Below are positions 20,429 through 28,294 of a stretch of 38,836 nucleotides of DNA, piece after piece. How positions within the stretch are numbered: the first letter of the stretch is position 1; each line of letters begins with the position of its first letter. The DNA comes from a virus. The notes under the pieces are model-generated. The model searched no databases. It had not been told where the DNA came from and worked only from the letters and a program-made list of their open reading frames with translations. The position numbers were made by a program, and so were the translations under genes. The DNA is taken from IMG/VR virus record IMGVR_UViG_3300020020_000098, positions 1 through 38,836 of that record. One strand, given 5' to 3'.

Positions 20429-22609
20429 CTAGACAGACGGCCACTTGCGGCCGACGCGCATCATGCGGGTCAGCTCGGCGTTGATGATGCGCGCCACGTC
20501 CGCGCCGGTCCCGTTCACGAAGATGTTGGCGACCATGCCGCCGCCCGCACCGTTCGGCACGACGGTGCCGCCGCGATCGGGCACGAACAATTCTGGGCCT
20601 TGCTCGCCGACCATATAGGGCGAGCCCGCCGACACCGGCCCGCCCGCCGCACGGGCGGGAAACCCGAGCGCCGCCCAGTCCACTCCCGTCGGAATATCGT
20701 TGCCGTAGCCCTGGCCTTTGATGGACGTCACCGGCCCGTAGTAGCGATGCGCGTCGTAGGCGGCTTGGATCGCGCTCCGGTTCGCATCGCTGAAGTCGGT
20801 GACGGGTCCGACCGTGCCGCTCATCGTGCCCTGCCCCGCCTGGACGGCGGACATCGCGTCAGACCATGACGTGATGACGCTGTCGGCCGCCGCCGCGTGT
20901 GCCGCCGAAGCCGCCGACGCCGCCGACTGTTGGGCGACCTGAAAATCGTCGGCCGCGATTTGTGCGGCCCTGGCGACTCTGTATTGGTCCTCGATGGCCT
21001 GCTCGGAATACATCGACGAGTTGGAGGACATATGGCCATAGGCGGCGTTTGCCTTGTCGGCGACGTCCTGCAGCGAATCCCCCGAGACGGTGGCGAACTG
21101 CTTCATGGCCTCGGCGGCCTCTGCCTCGAGCGCGTTGGTGAGCCCTTCCGCTTCGCGAGTCGCGGCGGCCAGGCCCTTCGCGGCCTCGTCCTGGCTGGCC
21201 TTGAACGCGGCCGCTTCCTTTGCGCTCAATCCGTAGGCCTTCGCGACCTCGTTCAACTCTTCGCCCGCCCGTAGCAGGTTTTGAATGTGGGTGACGAACT
21301 GTTCGTCGAGCCCGTCCAGCGTGGTCTGGTAGGTCGTGTTCGCGGTGTTGACTTCCTCGAACGACGCCGCCCAGGCCTTCATTTCCTCGGCGGCTTTCTT
21401 GGCCGCGGCGGCATCCTCGTCGATGGATTTCTTCAGCCGGGCGTCGTAGGCCGCGCGCATCTGTTTCGCCAGCTCGCCCCCCGCGTTGCCGAATTGCACG
21501 ACGGGCTCGACGGCGGCCGCCGCCGCGGTGCCGACGTGGGTGGTCTCGTCGGCGACCTCCCGCAACGCGAGGCGGGCCTGCCGCGCGGCTTCGACGCTCT
21601 CGGCGTCGCCGAAGACCCCGTTCCACACGTCCGGCAACGTGGTCATTTGATCCATCCACGTCTCGAACGCGATGCCGACGCGCACGATCGCGCCGATCGT
21701 CTCCCCCGCCCACGCGGTCGCCGTCGCCTTGAGCTTGTTCCAGTCCTTGTCGAGTTGATCGAAGGCCGCCAACGCTTCCGCGCTCATCTTCGGCGCGGCC
21801 TCGCCGACCGCTTCCATATCGGAGACGAGCGCGGGCAGGATCTCTTTCCACTTCGCCCCGAAGATGGCCGCGGCGGCCGACGCGCGTTCGGTGGGATCTT
21901 GGATGCTGGCAATGGACTGGCCGATCGCCACCATCTGGTCGTAGGTGCCAAGGTCTTTGAACTCTGTGAAGTTGATCCCGAGCTTTTCGATGGCGCCGAT
22001 GACGCCTTTGTCGTTGGACCCGAGCGCCGCCTCCAGGCCTTGCGAGGCACTCACCAGCGATTTGAATTCCACGCCGGTGTCACCGGCGATGGCCATCAAC
22101 GCTTGCACTTCGTCGGTGAGCATCCCCGTTTGAGCCGCCGTCTTGTCGATGACGTCGGCGGTGTCGGCGACCGACTTCGCGAACCCGATGACGGCGCTGA
22201 TCGTGAAGGCGCCGGCGATCATGCCGCCGACTTTTCCAGTCACGCCGCCGAGGGACGACATCTCGCCGCCGGCACTCTTCGTCGCGTCACCGACCTCGCG
22301 CATTTTGTCGGCCGGCGCGGCCGCGCCCATCTTCTCCAGTTGGGCGGTCGCCTCCTCGGCCGTGACGTGGAAGCGACCCAGCTCGTCGTCGGTCTCCGTC
22401 ACCGCGCGGCCCAGGTCTTCGACCGACACCGTCATCGCGCCGGCCTCGGCAACCATGAGGGCCCCAGAGAAGGAGTCGCTCATCTGGGTCAGCGTGCCCT
22501 GCACGTTCGCGGCGCTCGCGTCGAGGCTCTGGAGTTCGGTTTCGGCCTGGGCCACGCCGTCGCTGAACGCGCTGAAGTCGGCGCCGAAGCGGGCAGTGAG
22601 ATCAGCCAT
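20429..22609 (-). CDS. Tail tape measure protein
   Basis: A 726-residue tail tape measure protein. It sets tail length and is ejected with the DNA. Long helical segments with coiled-coil character (DFSAFSDGVAQAETELQSLDA at the start), a membrane-active hydrophobic segment (GGMIAGAFTISAVIGFAKS, about residues 128-147) and Ala-rich helices fit the family. The C-terminus carries AAGGPVSAGSPYMVGEQGPELFVP followed by GGTVVPNG, a hallmark ending of many siphophage tape measures. It follows the tail assembly chaperone frameshift genes directly. At roughly 1.5 angstrom per residue, the tail should be near 0.1 micrometre. No lytic or peptidase domain was seen. Confidence 0.9.
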   Translation of the reverse strand: MADLTARFGADFSAFSDGVAQAETELQSLDASAANVQGTLTQMSDSFSGALMVAEAGAMTVSVEDLGRAVTETDDELGRFHVTAEEATAQLEKMGAAAPADKMREVGDATKSAGGEMSSLGGVTGKVGGMIAGAFTISAVIGFAKSVADTADVIDKTAAQTGMLTDEVQALMAIAGDTGVEFKSLVSASQGLEAALGSNDKGVIGAIEKLGINFTEFKDLGTYDQMVAIGQSIASIQDPTERASAAAAIFGAKWKEILPALVSDMEAVGEAAPKMSAEALAAFDQLDKDWNKLKATATAWAGETIGAIVRVGIAFETWMDQMTTLPDVWNGVFGDAESVEAARQARLALREVADETTHVGTAAAAAVEPVVQFGNAGGELAKQMRAAYDARLKKSIDEDAAAAKKAAEEMKAWAASFEEVNTANTTYQTTLDGLDEQFVTHIQNLLRAGEELNEVAKAYGLSAKEAAAFKASQDEAAKGLAAATREAEGLTNALEAEAAEAMKQFATVSGDSLQDVADKANAAYGHMSSNSSMYSEQAIEDQYRVARAAQIAADDFQVAQQSAASAASAAHAAAADSVITSWSDAMSAVQAGQGTMSGTVGPVTDFSDANRSAIQAAYDAHRYYGPVTSIKGQGYGNDIPTGVDWAALGFPARAAGGPVSAGSPYMVGEQGPELFVPDRGGTVVPNGAGGGMVANIFVNGTGADVARIINAELTRMMRVGRKWPSV

Positions 22610-22614
22610 CGTCC

Positions 22615-23153
22615 CTACTCGTCATCGAAGTCGGGATCGCGTGGGGCGACGTCGGTCGGCTTCTTCGGCGTCATCAGCTCCACGAGGATTTGATAGTCGT
22701 CCGGGTCTAGGTCGCGGACCCAGTCAACACGCCAGCCGCAACGGACGGCGAGGGCGAGGTCGGATCGTCGCCAGAGACGCCAGCCTGGGTTTTTTTTTCC
22801 TCGGCGCGGGCCGCGGCCATCCGCTGTTCGTGCGCCTCGATCGCGCGCTTGATCTCGGCGAAGCTCTCGTCGTCGAGCGAGTCCAGGACGCTTTCGAGTT
22901 CGGTGACCGTCAATCCGCGGATCGGCACGTGGGCGCCGTCGTCGTCGGTGAGGTTCCAGTCCACGAGATACTCGGTCATCATGGCCAGCCCGCTCTGCAG
23001 CGGGTTGACGCGCAGCCTCCCGTCCGTGCCGGCGAGGTACAGCCGGCTGAACGCCGCCCGTCGCTCACCGGAGGACAGCCGCGTTTTGATCGTGATGGTG
23101 TCGCCGTTGCTGAGCGGCACGACCGTCGTCTGTGGGCGCACGAATCGGGACAC
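22615..23153 (-). CDS. Tail assembly chaperone, long form via -1 frameshift
   Basis: This is the 179-residue gpG-T-type extended product. The first 121 residues are shared with the 0-frame gene. At the A9 tract (22790-22798) a -1 slip moves translation into a frame reading NPGWRLWRRSDLALAVRCGW, DWVRDLDPDDYQILVELM and stopping with TAG at 22615-22617. The new frame is conserved-looking and ends 5 bases before the tape measure ATG. In lambda-like phages the long form guides tape measure assembly and is absent from virions. The 0-frame (22707) and -1 frames overlap by about 80 bases. The frame change is inferred from sequence but strongly supported. Confidence 0.8.
22707..23153 (-). CDS. Tail assembly chaperone, short (0-frame) form
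   Basis: A 148-residue tail assembly chaperone of the gpG type. After the N-terminal beta-like part (TTVVPLSNGDTITIKTRLSSGERRAAFSRLYL) come helical segments (EYLVDWNLTDDDG, LTVTELESVLDSLDDESFAEIKRAIEAHEQRMAAARAEEKK). It sits between the tail tube region and the tape measure, the canonical position. It is the majority product. A fraction of ribosomes slip at the A9 tract to make the longer form. The C-terminal 27 residues of the 0-frame are low-complexity, consistent with overlap with the alternative frame. Confidence 0.85.
   Translation of the reverse strand: MSRFVRPQTTVVPLSNGDTITIKTRLSSGERRAAFSRLYLAGTDGRLRVNPLQSGLAMMTEYLVDWNLTDDDGAHVPIRGLTVTELESVLDSLDDESFAEIKRAIEAHEQRMAAARAEEKKTQAGVSGDDPTSPSPSVAAGVLTGSAT
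22790..22798 (-). promoter_or_regulatory. Programmed -1 frameshift slippery tract (A9)
   Basis: On the coding strand, G-AAAAAAAAA-CCC: codons GAA AAA AAA ACC. A single -1 slip on AAA-AAA keeps perfect tRNA pairing at both sites. Translation then continues as AAC CCA GGC TGG. The tract is where tail chaperone genes of siphophages classically shift, and the downstream -1 frame is open to 22615. No downstream pseudoknot was assessed. Confidence 0.8.
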
Positions 23154-23162
23154 GGATCTCTC

Positions 23163-23465
23163 CTACTGTTCGGGCGGGCCGAGCGTGGCGATCACTCGCG
23201 TCTCACCGACGGTGACCGTGTGGACGGGCCAGACCCAGAAGCCGCCCCGGCGCGGGCTCGTGAACAGCAACTCCCGCCGCGCCTGCGCCTGTCGGACTTG
23301 GAAGCGATCACACTGCGGGCCGAGCCGCGCGGCGAGGGTCCACGTGTGGGTGCCCTTCGCCTCGTCGACCGTGCGCGAGATCGTCCACGTGGTGAGGGCC
23401 ACCGCCGTGCGGTAGCCCCAGGCCAGCGTGGCGCTCTTGCCGCGCAGCGTGATCGATTTGAACAT
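23163..23465 (-). CDS. Minor tail-region protein, function unknown
   Basis: A 100-residue beta-rich protein (LRGKSATLAWGYRTAVALTTWTISRTVDE, then RREL-LFTSPRRGGFWVWPVHTVTVGETRVIATLGPPEQ). ATG at 23465 lies 7 bases after the TAG of the tail tube gene. A longer upstream reading crosses that stop in another frame and is low-complexity. Located between the tube and chaperone genes, it may be a tail completion or accessory protein. No family is named. Confidence 0.55.
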   Translation of the reverse strand: MFKSITLRGKSATLAWGYRTAVALTTWTISRTVDEAKGTHTWTLAARLGPQCDRFQVRQAQARRELLFTSPRRGGFWVWPVHTVTVGETRVIATLGPPEQ

Positions 23466-23472
23466 CGCGCCC

Positions 23473-23883
23473 CTACGGCACGATGGGTTCGCGCACCCAC
23501 GGGCCGCCACCCGAGAACGTGCCCGAGAGGGCCGGCGCGCCATCCACCGACGTATCGATGTCGGCGTCCATATAGGCGAGCCCCGACCAGAAGTAGGTCG
23601 GCTCGGCGGCGTGCGGGACGAGTTTTAGGAGCCCCGGGGTGTCCATGTCGGCCGCTTCCACGAGCGCCGTGTCCTCGGAGTTCCAGAAGCCGGCCACGCT
23701 GCCGGAGACATCCTTCAGGCCCGGCACATAGACGCGGTTGACATCACCGAAGCAGGACACGTCGATCATGTTCCGCTTCAGCGACAGCTTGAAGTTGTTG
23801 ATCGAGACGATCAGGACGGGCGTCCCCGGGGTGACGCCCGCAGGGTCCCACAGCACTTGTCCGTCGCGGCCAGTCAGAATCAT
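23473..23883 (-). CDS. Major tail tube protein
   Basis: A 136-residue protein of the phage tail tube type. The compact beta-rich chain (VLIVSINNFKLSLKRNMIDVSCFGDVNRVYVPGLKDVSGSVAGFWNSED) carries the conserved N-x-FKLS-x-K-x-x-x-(I/V)-D-V-(S/T)-CFGD and GL-x-D-(V/F)-(S/T)-G-x-x-x-GFW pattern found in siphophage tube proteins. It polymerises into hexameric rings around the tape measure. It follows the terminator and gp10-like genes, as expected. Confidence 0.75.
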   Translation of the reverse strand: MILTGRDGQVLWDPAGVTPGTPVLIVSINNFKLSLKRNMIDVSCFGDVNRVYVPGLKDVSGSVAGFWNSEDTALVEAADMDTPGLLKLVPHAAEPTYFWSGLAYMDADIDTSVDGAPALSGTFSGGGPWVREPIVP

Positions 23884-23887
23884 GGTC

Positions 23888-24337
23888 CTATCCCTTCGTC
23901 GTGAGCGTGGAAGTTGGCGTCGGCGTCATTTGCACGCGGTAGCGCCCGCCGCGGTGCTGCCAGCGAATCGTGGAGTCGGTCTCGTCGATCTCGACGTAGC
24001 GCACCCGCTCTTCGCGGTAGCCGCCCATCCAGTGATAGCCGTCGGCGACGACCGGCCGGTCTTCGAGCAACGCGTCGATGCGCGCCGCCGCCTCTTTGAT
24101 GCCCGTCGCGCCGCTGGTGGTCAGCATCACGGCCTTCACGAGATAGAGGCAGTCTTCGATCGCCCGCCCCTCGAAGGTCGCGCGATCCTCGGCGATGACG
24201 AGCGAGACGATCACGTACCGCTGCAGGCCGGGCGGCGCGATGTCCATGTAGACCCCGTCGGGCATCAGGCTCGCGAGCTGCGCGTCGGCCTGGAGCAGCG
24301 CGACGAGCCCGGCGTCGATCGCGGACGAGTCCGGCAT
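23888..24337 (-). CDS. Tail terminator/completion protein (DUF3168-like)
   Basis: A 149-residue protein matching the tail terminator position and pattern. The chain starts with a helix (DAGLVALLQADAQLASLMPDGVY), then strands PPGLQRYVIVSLVIAEDRATFEGRAIEDCLYLVKAVM, and a helix (GIKEAAARIDALLEDRPVVADGYH) before RYVEIDETDSTIRWQHRGGRYRVQM. This helix-strand order is that of DUF3168-like terminators, which cap the tube and join it to the head. It lies between the gp10-like and tube genes. Assignment is by motif and synteny. Confidence 0.7.
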   Translation of the reverse strand: MPDSSAIDAGLVALLQADAQLASLMPDGVYMDIAPPGLQRYVIVSLVIAEDRATFEGRAIEDCLYLVKAVMLTTSGATGIKEAAARIDALLEDRPVVADGYHWMGGYREERVRYVEIDETDSTIRWQHRGGRYRVQMTPTPTSTLTTKG

Positions 24338-24339
24338 CG

Positions 24340-24768
24340 TCAGAGCCCCGCCACGGTGGCGCCGCGCTGTTCGAGTAGGTCCGCCAGGGTGCGATACATG
24401 GTCCGGCGCTCGCGGACCGCAATCGGGACGAGCACGTGATGAGCCGGCGCCGCGCCGCGATTCCAGCCCTGCGACGTACGGCGCCCGGCGGTGCCGTATT
24501 CGTACATGCGCGCATGCGGCGCGGTGTTGCGCACGCGCGACGCGACGCCGAGCGGCCCTGCGTCGACGACCTCGACCTTGACCCCGTCGCGGAGCGTCAC
24601 GCCGCGACTGGCCGCGGTCGGCGTGGGATACGCGGCGCGCGCCTGGGCCGCGACGGTCTCTGCCGAGTCCGCGACGATGGTGCCCGCCTCCGCGGTCAGG
24701 GCCGCCGGCAGGGCGCGCAGCTCGCGGAGGAACTCGGGAAGGCCGAGCGTCTGGTATACGAACGCCAT
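24340..24768 (-). CDS. HK97 gp10-like neck/minor capsid protein
   Basis: A 142-residue HK97 gp10-type protein. FLRELRALPAALTAEAGTIVADSAETVAAQARAAYP is the helical front, followed by LRDGVKVEVVDAGPLGVASRVRNTAPHARMYEYGTAGRR (the A-x-x-x-E-Y/F-G-T block conserved in this family), then APAHHVLVPIAVRERRTMYRTLADLLEQRG. It belongs to the connector between capsid and tail. Its start codon shares one base with the stop of the adaptor gene. Confidence 0.75.
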   Translation of the reverse strand: MAFVYQTLGLPEFLRELRALPAALTAEAGTIVADSAETVAAQARAAYPTPTAASRGVTLRDGVKVEVVDAGPLGVASRVRNTAPHARMYEYGTAGRRTSQGWNRGAAPAHHVLVPIAVRERRTMYRTLADLLEQRGATVAGL

Positions 24769-25139
24769 CAGTTCACCTGTTCCGCGCAGATCAGTTCGAG
24801 GTCGGCGTTCCGCTCGTCCGGGTTGCCCACGTACACCACCTTGAGCAGCCGCGCGGGCTTCGGGTGGTCCTCGAGGTGGATCACCGTCTCGGTCGTGATC
24901 TGCGGGTGGTAGGGCACGGTCACCAGGTGCGAGGCGGTCGGGAGCGTCGTGGCGCCGGCAATGCGCTCCATGTCGCGGACCGAGGCCGGCCGGACGTGGC
25001 CGAACAGGGCCGGGGGATCGAGCGGCGTCTCGGTCTGCGTATAGCCGCCGTCCCCGTCGGGCACGGCCGGGCCCGGCGCCGTAAGCAGGAGGCGCTTCTG
25101 CCGGCGCGCGATGCTGCCGCCAGGCGCGATCAGGCTCAT
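24768..25139 (-). CDS. Head-tail adaptor / head closure protein
   Basis: A 123-residue protein of the head-closure (SPP1 gp16-like) type. LLLTAPGPAVPDGDGGYTQTETPLDPPALFGHVRPASVRDMERIAGATTLPTASHLVTVPYHPQITTETVIHLEDHPKPARLLKVVYVGNPDERNADLELICAEQVN is a small beta barrel with the family's (H/Y)-x-(V/I)-(T/R)-(V/M)-x-Y-x-x-x-I-x-(T/P) strand and closing NPDER-x-x-x-L-x-L-x-C(A/E)E segment. The ATG at 25139 overlaps the upstream stop by ATGA and is preferred over 25157. Confidence 0.7.
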   Translation of the reverse strand: MSLIAPGGSIARRQKRLLLTAPGPAVPDGDGGYTQTETPLDPPALFGHVRPASVRDMERIAGATTLPTASHLVTVPYHPQITTETVIHLEDHPKPARLLKVVYVGNPDERNADLELICAEQVN

Positions 25140-25705
25140 GCCAGCCTCACGTGACAATAGGTCGCGATCGCCTCGGCATAGCCCAGCGGGAGGAGGAACG
25201 ACTCCTCGAACGCGGCGAGATCGCGCCCGAGCGTCGCCATGTGCGCGACGAGGAGCCCGACGGCCTGGACCAGCAGCGGCGCCTCGGCGGCGAGCGCCGC
25301 CGGCGTGGGCCAGCCGGCGACCACCGTCAGCGTCGCGTCGTAGTCGCTGGCGAGCACGATGCCATCGAACGTCGGCGGATAGGCGTGCCCGGCGTCCGGC
25401 GTGATCGAGACCGTCGGGATCGTCTGGGCCGGGAGCGGCAGGAGCTCGCCGGCGCGCGCCCTGATCGTCACCCGGCGCGTCTGCTCGAGGAGCGCCAGGC
25501 CGGTATCGGCTTCGACCTTCTCGCGTGCGGCTTTGATAAACGAGAGCATGAGCGCGTCACGCGGATCGCCCGCCGGCCAGTCGAGCCCCGCGCGGAGCTT
25601 CGCCTCGTCGAGCGTCAACGGCTCGGCCACGGGCCCATCGACGAGCACGGAGGACACGCCGTAGGGCGTCGCCCAGGGCGCGCGCAGAAACTCAGTCGCG
25701 GCCAC
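25136..25705 (-). CDS. Head-tail connector protein
   Basis: A 189-residue connector of the phage gp6-like (head-to-tail) type. LTLDEAKLRAGLDWPAGDPRDALMLSFIKAAREKVEADTGLALLEQTRRV is the helical hallmark (residues 30-80). It is followed by strands (LPAQTIPTVSITPD) and WP-TPAALAAEAPLLVQAVGLLVAHMATLGRD near the C-terminus, as in other connectors. GTG start at 25705 overlaps the preceding gene by 14 bases. It joins the portal-capsid stage to the tail adaptor. Confidence 0.75.
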   Translation of the reverse strand: MAATEFLRAPWATPYGVSSVLVDGPVAEPLTLDEAKLRAGLDWPAGDPRDALMLSFIKAAREKVEADTGLALLEQTRRVTIRARAGELLPLPAQTIPTVSITPDAGHAYPPTFDGIVLASDYDATLTVVAGWPTPAALAAEAPLLVQAVGLLVAHMATLGRDLAAFEESFLLPLGYAEAIATYCHVRLA

Positions 25706-25985
25706 GGACGCCCTTCAGGCGGCGACCTGGCGCTGGCCGGCGGTAGGTCTTGGTGGACACGGCGGGCGCCTCGCGCACCACCGGCACCGGTGCGACCCCG
25801 CCCGCGGCCCGCCGCGCGAGCGCCTCGAGCGTGGCCGCCATACTCCGCGGCGCGCGCGTCGGGGCCGTCGTCGCGGCCAGGCGGGCGACGGACTCCGGCG
25901 TACACGCCGTGTGCGGCGTGTCGTCGACGGGACACGGCCCGGGGTCGTGACGCCACCCCAGCCCGCATCCGAACGCGCTCCGCAT
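25692..25985 (-). CDS. Hypothetical protein between capsid and connector genes
   Basis: A 97-residue protein. It starts MRSAFGCGLGWRHDPG and contains Cys/Pro-rich VDDTPHTACTPESVARLA, then an Ala-rich helix and a basic C-terminus (KTYRRPAPGRRLKGVRGRD). GGAG lies 8 bases before the ATG. It follows the strong terminator-like hairpin after the capsid gene, so it begins the next part of the late operon. No family recognised. It may be a head decoration or assembly factor, but this is not supported beyond position. Confidence 0.5.
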   Translation of the reverse strand: MRSAFGCGLGWRHDPGPCPVDDTPHTACTPESVARLAATTAPTRAPRSMAATLEALARRAAGGVAPVPVVREAPAVSTKTYRRPAPGRRLKGVRGRD

Positions 25986-26021
25986 GTCCGCCGCTCCCCT
26001 TCTGCCTCGCGAAACAACAGT

Positions 26022-26056
26022 GCGCCGGTGACGGCGCGAGCCTCCGTCACCGGCGC
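26022..26056 (-). terminator. Rho-independent-type terminator after major capsid gene
   Basis: A perfect 13-base-pair stem: 26022-26034 pairs with 26044-26056 around a 9-base loop (arms gcgccggtgacgg and ccgtcaccggcgc). On the minus strand it lies 19 bases after the capsid stop and is followed by a T-rich run (ACTGTTGTTT). Terminators directly after capsid genes let this highly expressed segment be partly insulated from downstream connector genes, giving more capsid message than tail message. Confidence 0.75.
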
Positions 26057-26074
26057 GCGTGTCGAGCCCGGCCG

Positions 26075-27349
26075 TTAGACGAGCGCCGACACGGTTCCGA
26101 ACGCCGACGGCCGATAGACGGCCAAGGCGAGCCGCTCCTCGGCGCGAATCGCGACGAGGTTCTTGATGAAGAAATCGACGTGGGAATTGCTCGCGTCGAC
26201 CCGGACGCCGCCCTTGCGGAAGATCTGGGCCGCCGTCTTGAACGCGCCCACGAGCCCGAGCCCCGCGGCGATCACCGGCGTCACGGCGACGGGCAGGCCC
26301 CACAGCATGGGCGACTGAATCGGCGAGAACGGGCCGCCGGTGAAGTACTCCCCGTTGACCGTCTTCGTCATCAGCGTGGTGGCCCAGTTCAGCGGATTGA
26401 GCACGTACCCGTCCGGCATCAGCAGCGAATTCGCGAAGACTTTCATCGTCTGCGCGAGGAGCACGTCGGCGTTCGTCTGGGGCGGCGTCGCGGCCGCGTT
26501 GCGCGGGAGATCCGGCGTCAGGCCTGGCCGATCGAGGATGCCGGACAGATTCGGCGCCGTGCCGTCGCCGTTGATCAGCTGATCCTGCTCTTCCATCAGC
26601 ACGCCCATGCGAAGCCGGGCGTCGATGTAGGACCGGATCGCGGGCTCGTCTTCGAGCATCTCCTCCGTCACGGGGAGCCAATGCGCGATCTTGCGGACGG
26701 CATCTGTCACGGCTTCGAACGTGAGCGTCGATTCGGGCTTGATGCCGCCCTCGAGCACGGTAGCCGCCGCGTTGACGAAGGTCTTCTCCCGCATGTAGGA
26801 GATCGCGTTACTGTTCGTCGTGCCCTGCGCGAAGAGCTCCGAGACGAGCACGGCGGGCGGGAGCGGCGACAGAATGCCGGGCAGGTACTGCGGCACGATG
26901 AGCGCGCCGCCCGACGCCGGATCCTCCGTGAGCGTCGCGCCACGCACGTTCGGCACGCCGCCATAGCCCATCGGCCACGGGAGATCCTCGCTCGGCGATT
27001 GCCACTTCGACGCCTTGTGCCCACCGGCCCGGAAGAACGAGCCGGCCTCCCCCGCCATGAAGCGCTCACCCCACGATTGCGCGCGCCGCGGACCGGGCGC
27101 GGCCGCGCCGGCCGGTCGGGCCGTCGCCGTGAGCCGCTCGAGCTCGGCGAGCATGGACGAATCAGCCTTCGCGCGCGCGATCTTCGCCTGCAGCGCCAGG
27201 CCCTCGTCCTTCTTCGCCTTGATCGCCGCGGTTTCCTCGTCGGTGAACAGGCGGTTTTCCTCTCCGGCGAGACGCGCGGTCTTTTCGTAGAGGGCGAGGC
27301 CTTCGGCCTTCACCCTTTCCAGATCGCGCTCGAGCGCATCGATGTTCAT
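26075..27349 (-). CDS. Major capsid protein, HK97 fold
   Basis: A 424-residue HK97-type capsid protein. The N-terminal 60-70 residues are a coiled-coil delta domain (LERDLERVKAEGLALYEKTARLAGEENRLFTDEETAAIKAKKDEG), expected to guide assembly and be removed by the S49 protease. The body has conserved features such as LSPLPPAVLVSELFAQGTTNSNAISYMREK, AVRKIAHWLPVTEEMLEDEPAIRSYIDARLRMGVLMEEQDQLINGDG and PNLSGILDRPG. ATG at 27349 with AGGA upstream. It is followed by a terminator. The structural role and family are clear. Confidence 0.92.
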   Translation of the reverse strand: MNIDALERDLERVKAEGLALYEKTARLAGEENRLFTDEETAAIKAKKDEGLALQAKIARAKADSSMLAELERLTATARPAGAAAPGPRRAQSWGERFMAGEAGSFFRAGGHKASKWQSPSEDLPWPMGYGGVPNVRGATLTEDPASGGALIVPQYLPGILSPLPPAVLVSELFAQGTTNSNAISYMREKTFVNAAATVLEGGIKPESTLTFEAVTDAVRKIAHWLPVTEEMLEDEPAIRSYIDARLRMGVLMEEQDQLINGDGTAPNLSGILDRPGLTPDLPRNAAATPPQTNADVLLAQTMKVFANSLLMPDGYVLNPLNWATTLMTKTVNGEYFTGGPFSPIQSPMLWGLPVAVTPVIAAGLGLVGAFKTAAQIFRKGGVRVDASNSHVDFFIKNLVAIRAEERLALAVYRPSAFGTVSALV

Positions 27350-27376
27350 GGTGGTTGTCCTTTTCGAAAAGTGAGA

Positions 27377-28294
27377 TCACACGATGAAACCGAGCGCGGC
27401 GATCTCTCGCTCGAGCGCGAGCTCGGAGGCAGCACGCCCGACGCGCGCCGGCGCCGGGCTGGAGGACGGCACGGCGACACGCGCGAGCGTCGCCTCAAGG
27501 GTCTCGACGCGGTCGACGAGCCCGGCGGCGAGCGCCTCGACGGCGGTCAGGGTGTTGCCCTCGCCAAAGCCGCCGCGGACGGCGTCGGCCGTAACGCCCC
27601 GCCCGAGCGCGACATCGGCCACGAAGCGCTCGTACGGCTCGGAGACGAGCGCCTTCAAGCGGGCGCGCGCCGTGTCGGAGAGCGGCTCGGTGGGGTTGCC
27701 GTCGACCTTGAACGTGCCGGCCGAAATGTAGGTGAGGACGATGCCCTCGTTCTTGAGGTACTGGCTCAGGTCCTCGTGGAGGCAGTAGACGCCGATCGAG
27801 CCGACCAGCGCTGACGGCGCGGCGACGATCTCGGTCGAGCGCGCCCCGGCCCAGTACGCCGCCGAGCACATTTGGAAATTGGCGACGGAGATCACGCGCT
27901 TGACGGCCGCGGCCTGGCCGACGCGCGCCGCGAACTCGCCGGCGCCGGCGACGGATCCACCCGGGGAATCCCAGTCGAGGACGATGGTCGCGACGGCCGG
28001 ATCGGCGACGAGCGCCGCGAGCTCGGCGCTCGCCTCTTCGAACGTGGCCCCGCCCGAGAAGTCGCTCAGCATGTTGATCCGGGGCGCGAGCACGCCGTGA
28101 ATCGGGAGCACGGCGACGGCGCCAGGCACGCGGGGCGCCGGCGGCGGTGGCGGCGGGCCGAACGCCTCGCGCTCCACCCGCTCGGCACCGGTGACGTGGC
28201 GCGCCAGTACGCGCCCGACCACGCGCAGCATGTCGCGCGTGAGCGCCCACGGATGATCGACCGCCCACGCCGCCACCCGAGATCCGGTCCGCAT
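27377..28294 (-). CDS. S49 (SppA-type) prohead protease
   Basis: A 305-residue serine protease of the S49 family. It cleaves capsid delta domains and scaffold inside the prohead. DWDSPGGSVAGAGEF (about 107-120) is the substrate-groove block. S144 in MCSAAYW is the expected nucleophile and K196 in SAGTFKVDGNP the general base; the 52-residue gap matches the Ser/Lys dyad of bacterial SppA. PSALVGSIGVYCLHEDLSQYL is the usual GSIGV motif. It starts with ATG overlapping the portal TAA (TAATG) and lies just before the capsid gene. Confidence 0.9.
   Translation of the reverse strand: MRTGSRVAAWAVDHPWALTRDMLRVVGRVLARHVTGAERVEREAFGPPPPPPAPRVPGAVAVLPIHGVLAPRINMLSDFSGGATFEEASAELAALVADPAVATIVLDWDSPGGSVAGAGEFAARVGQAAAVKRVISVANFQMCSAAYWAGARSTEIVAAPSALVGSIGVYCLHEDLSQYLKNEGIVLTYISAGTFKVDGNPTEPLSDTARARLKALVSEPYERFVADVALGRGVTADAVRGGFGEGNTLTAVEALAAGLVDRVETLEATLARVAVPSSSPAPARVGRAASELALEREIAALGFIV

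Noticed and set aside
25151-27814. 887-residue plus-strand frame opposite the connector and capsid genes
   Set aside because: Arg/Glu/Gly/Leu-rich composition of an antisense shadow in GC-rich DNA; the minus strand carries recognised head genes over the same stretch.
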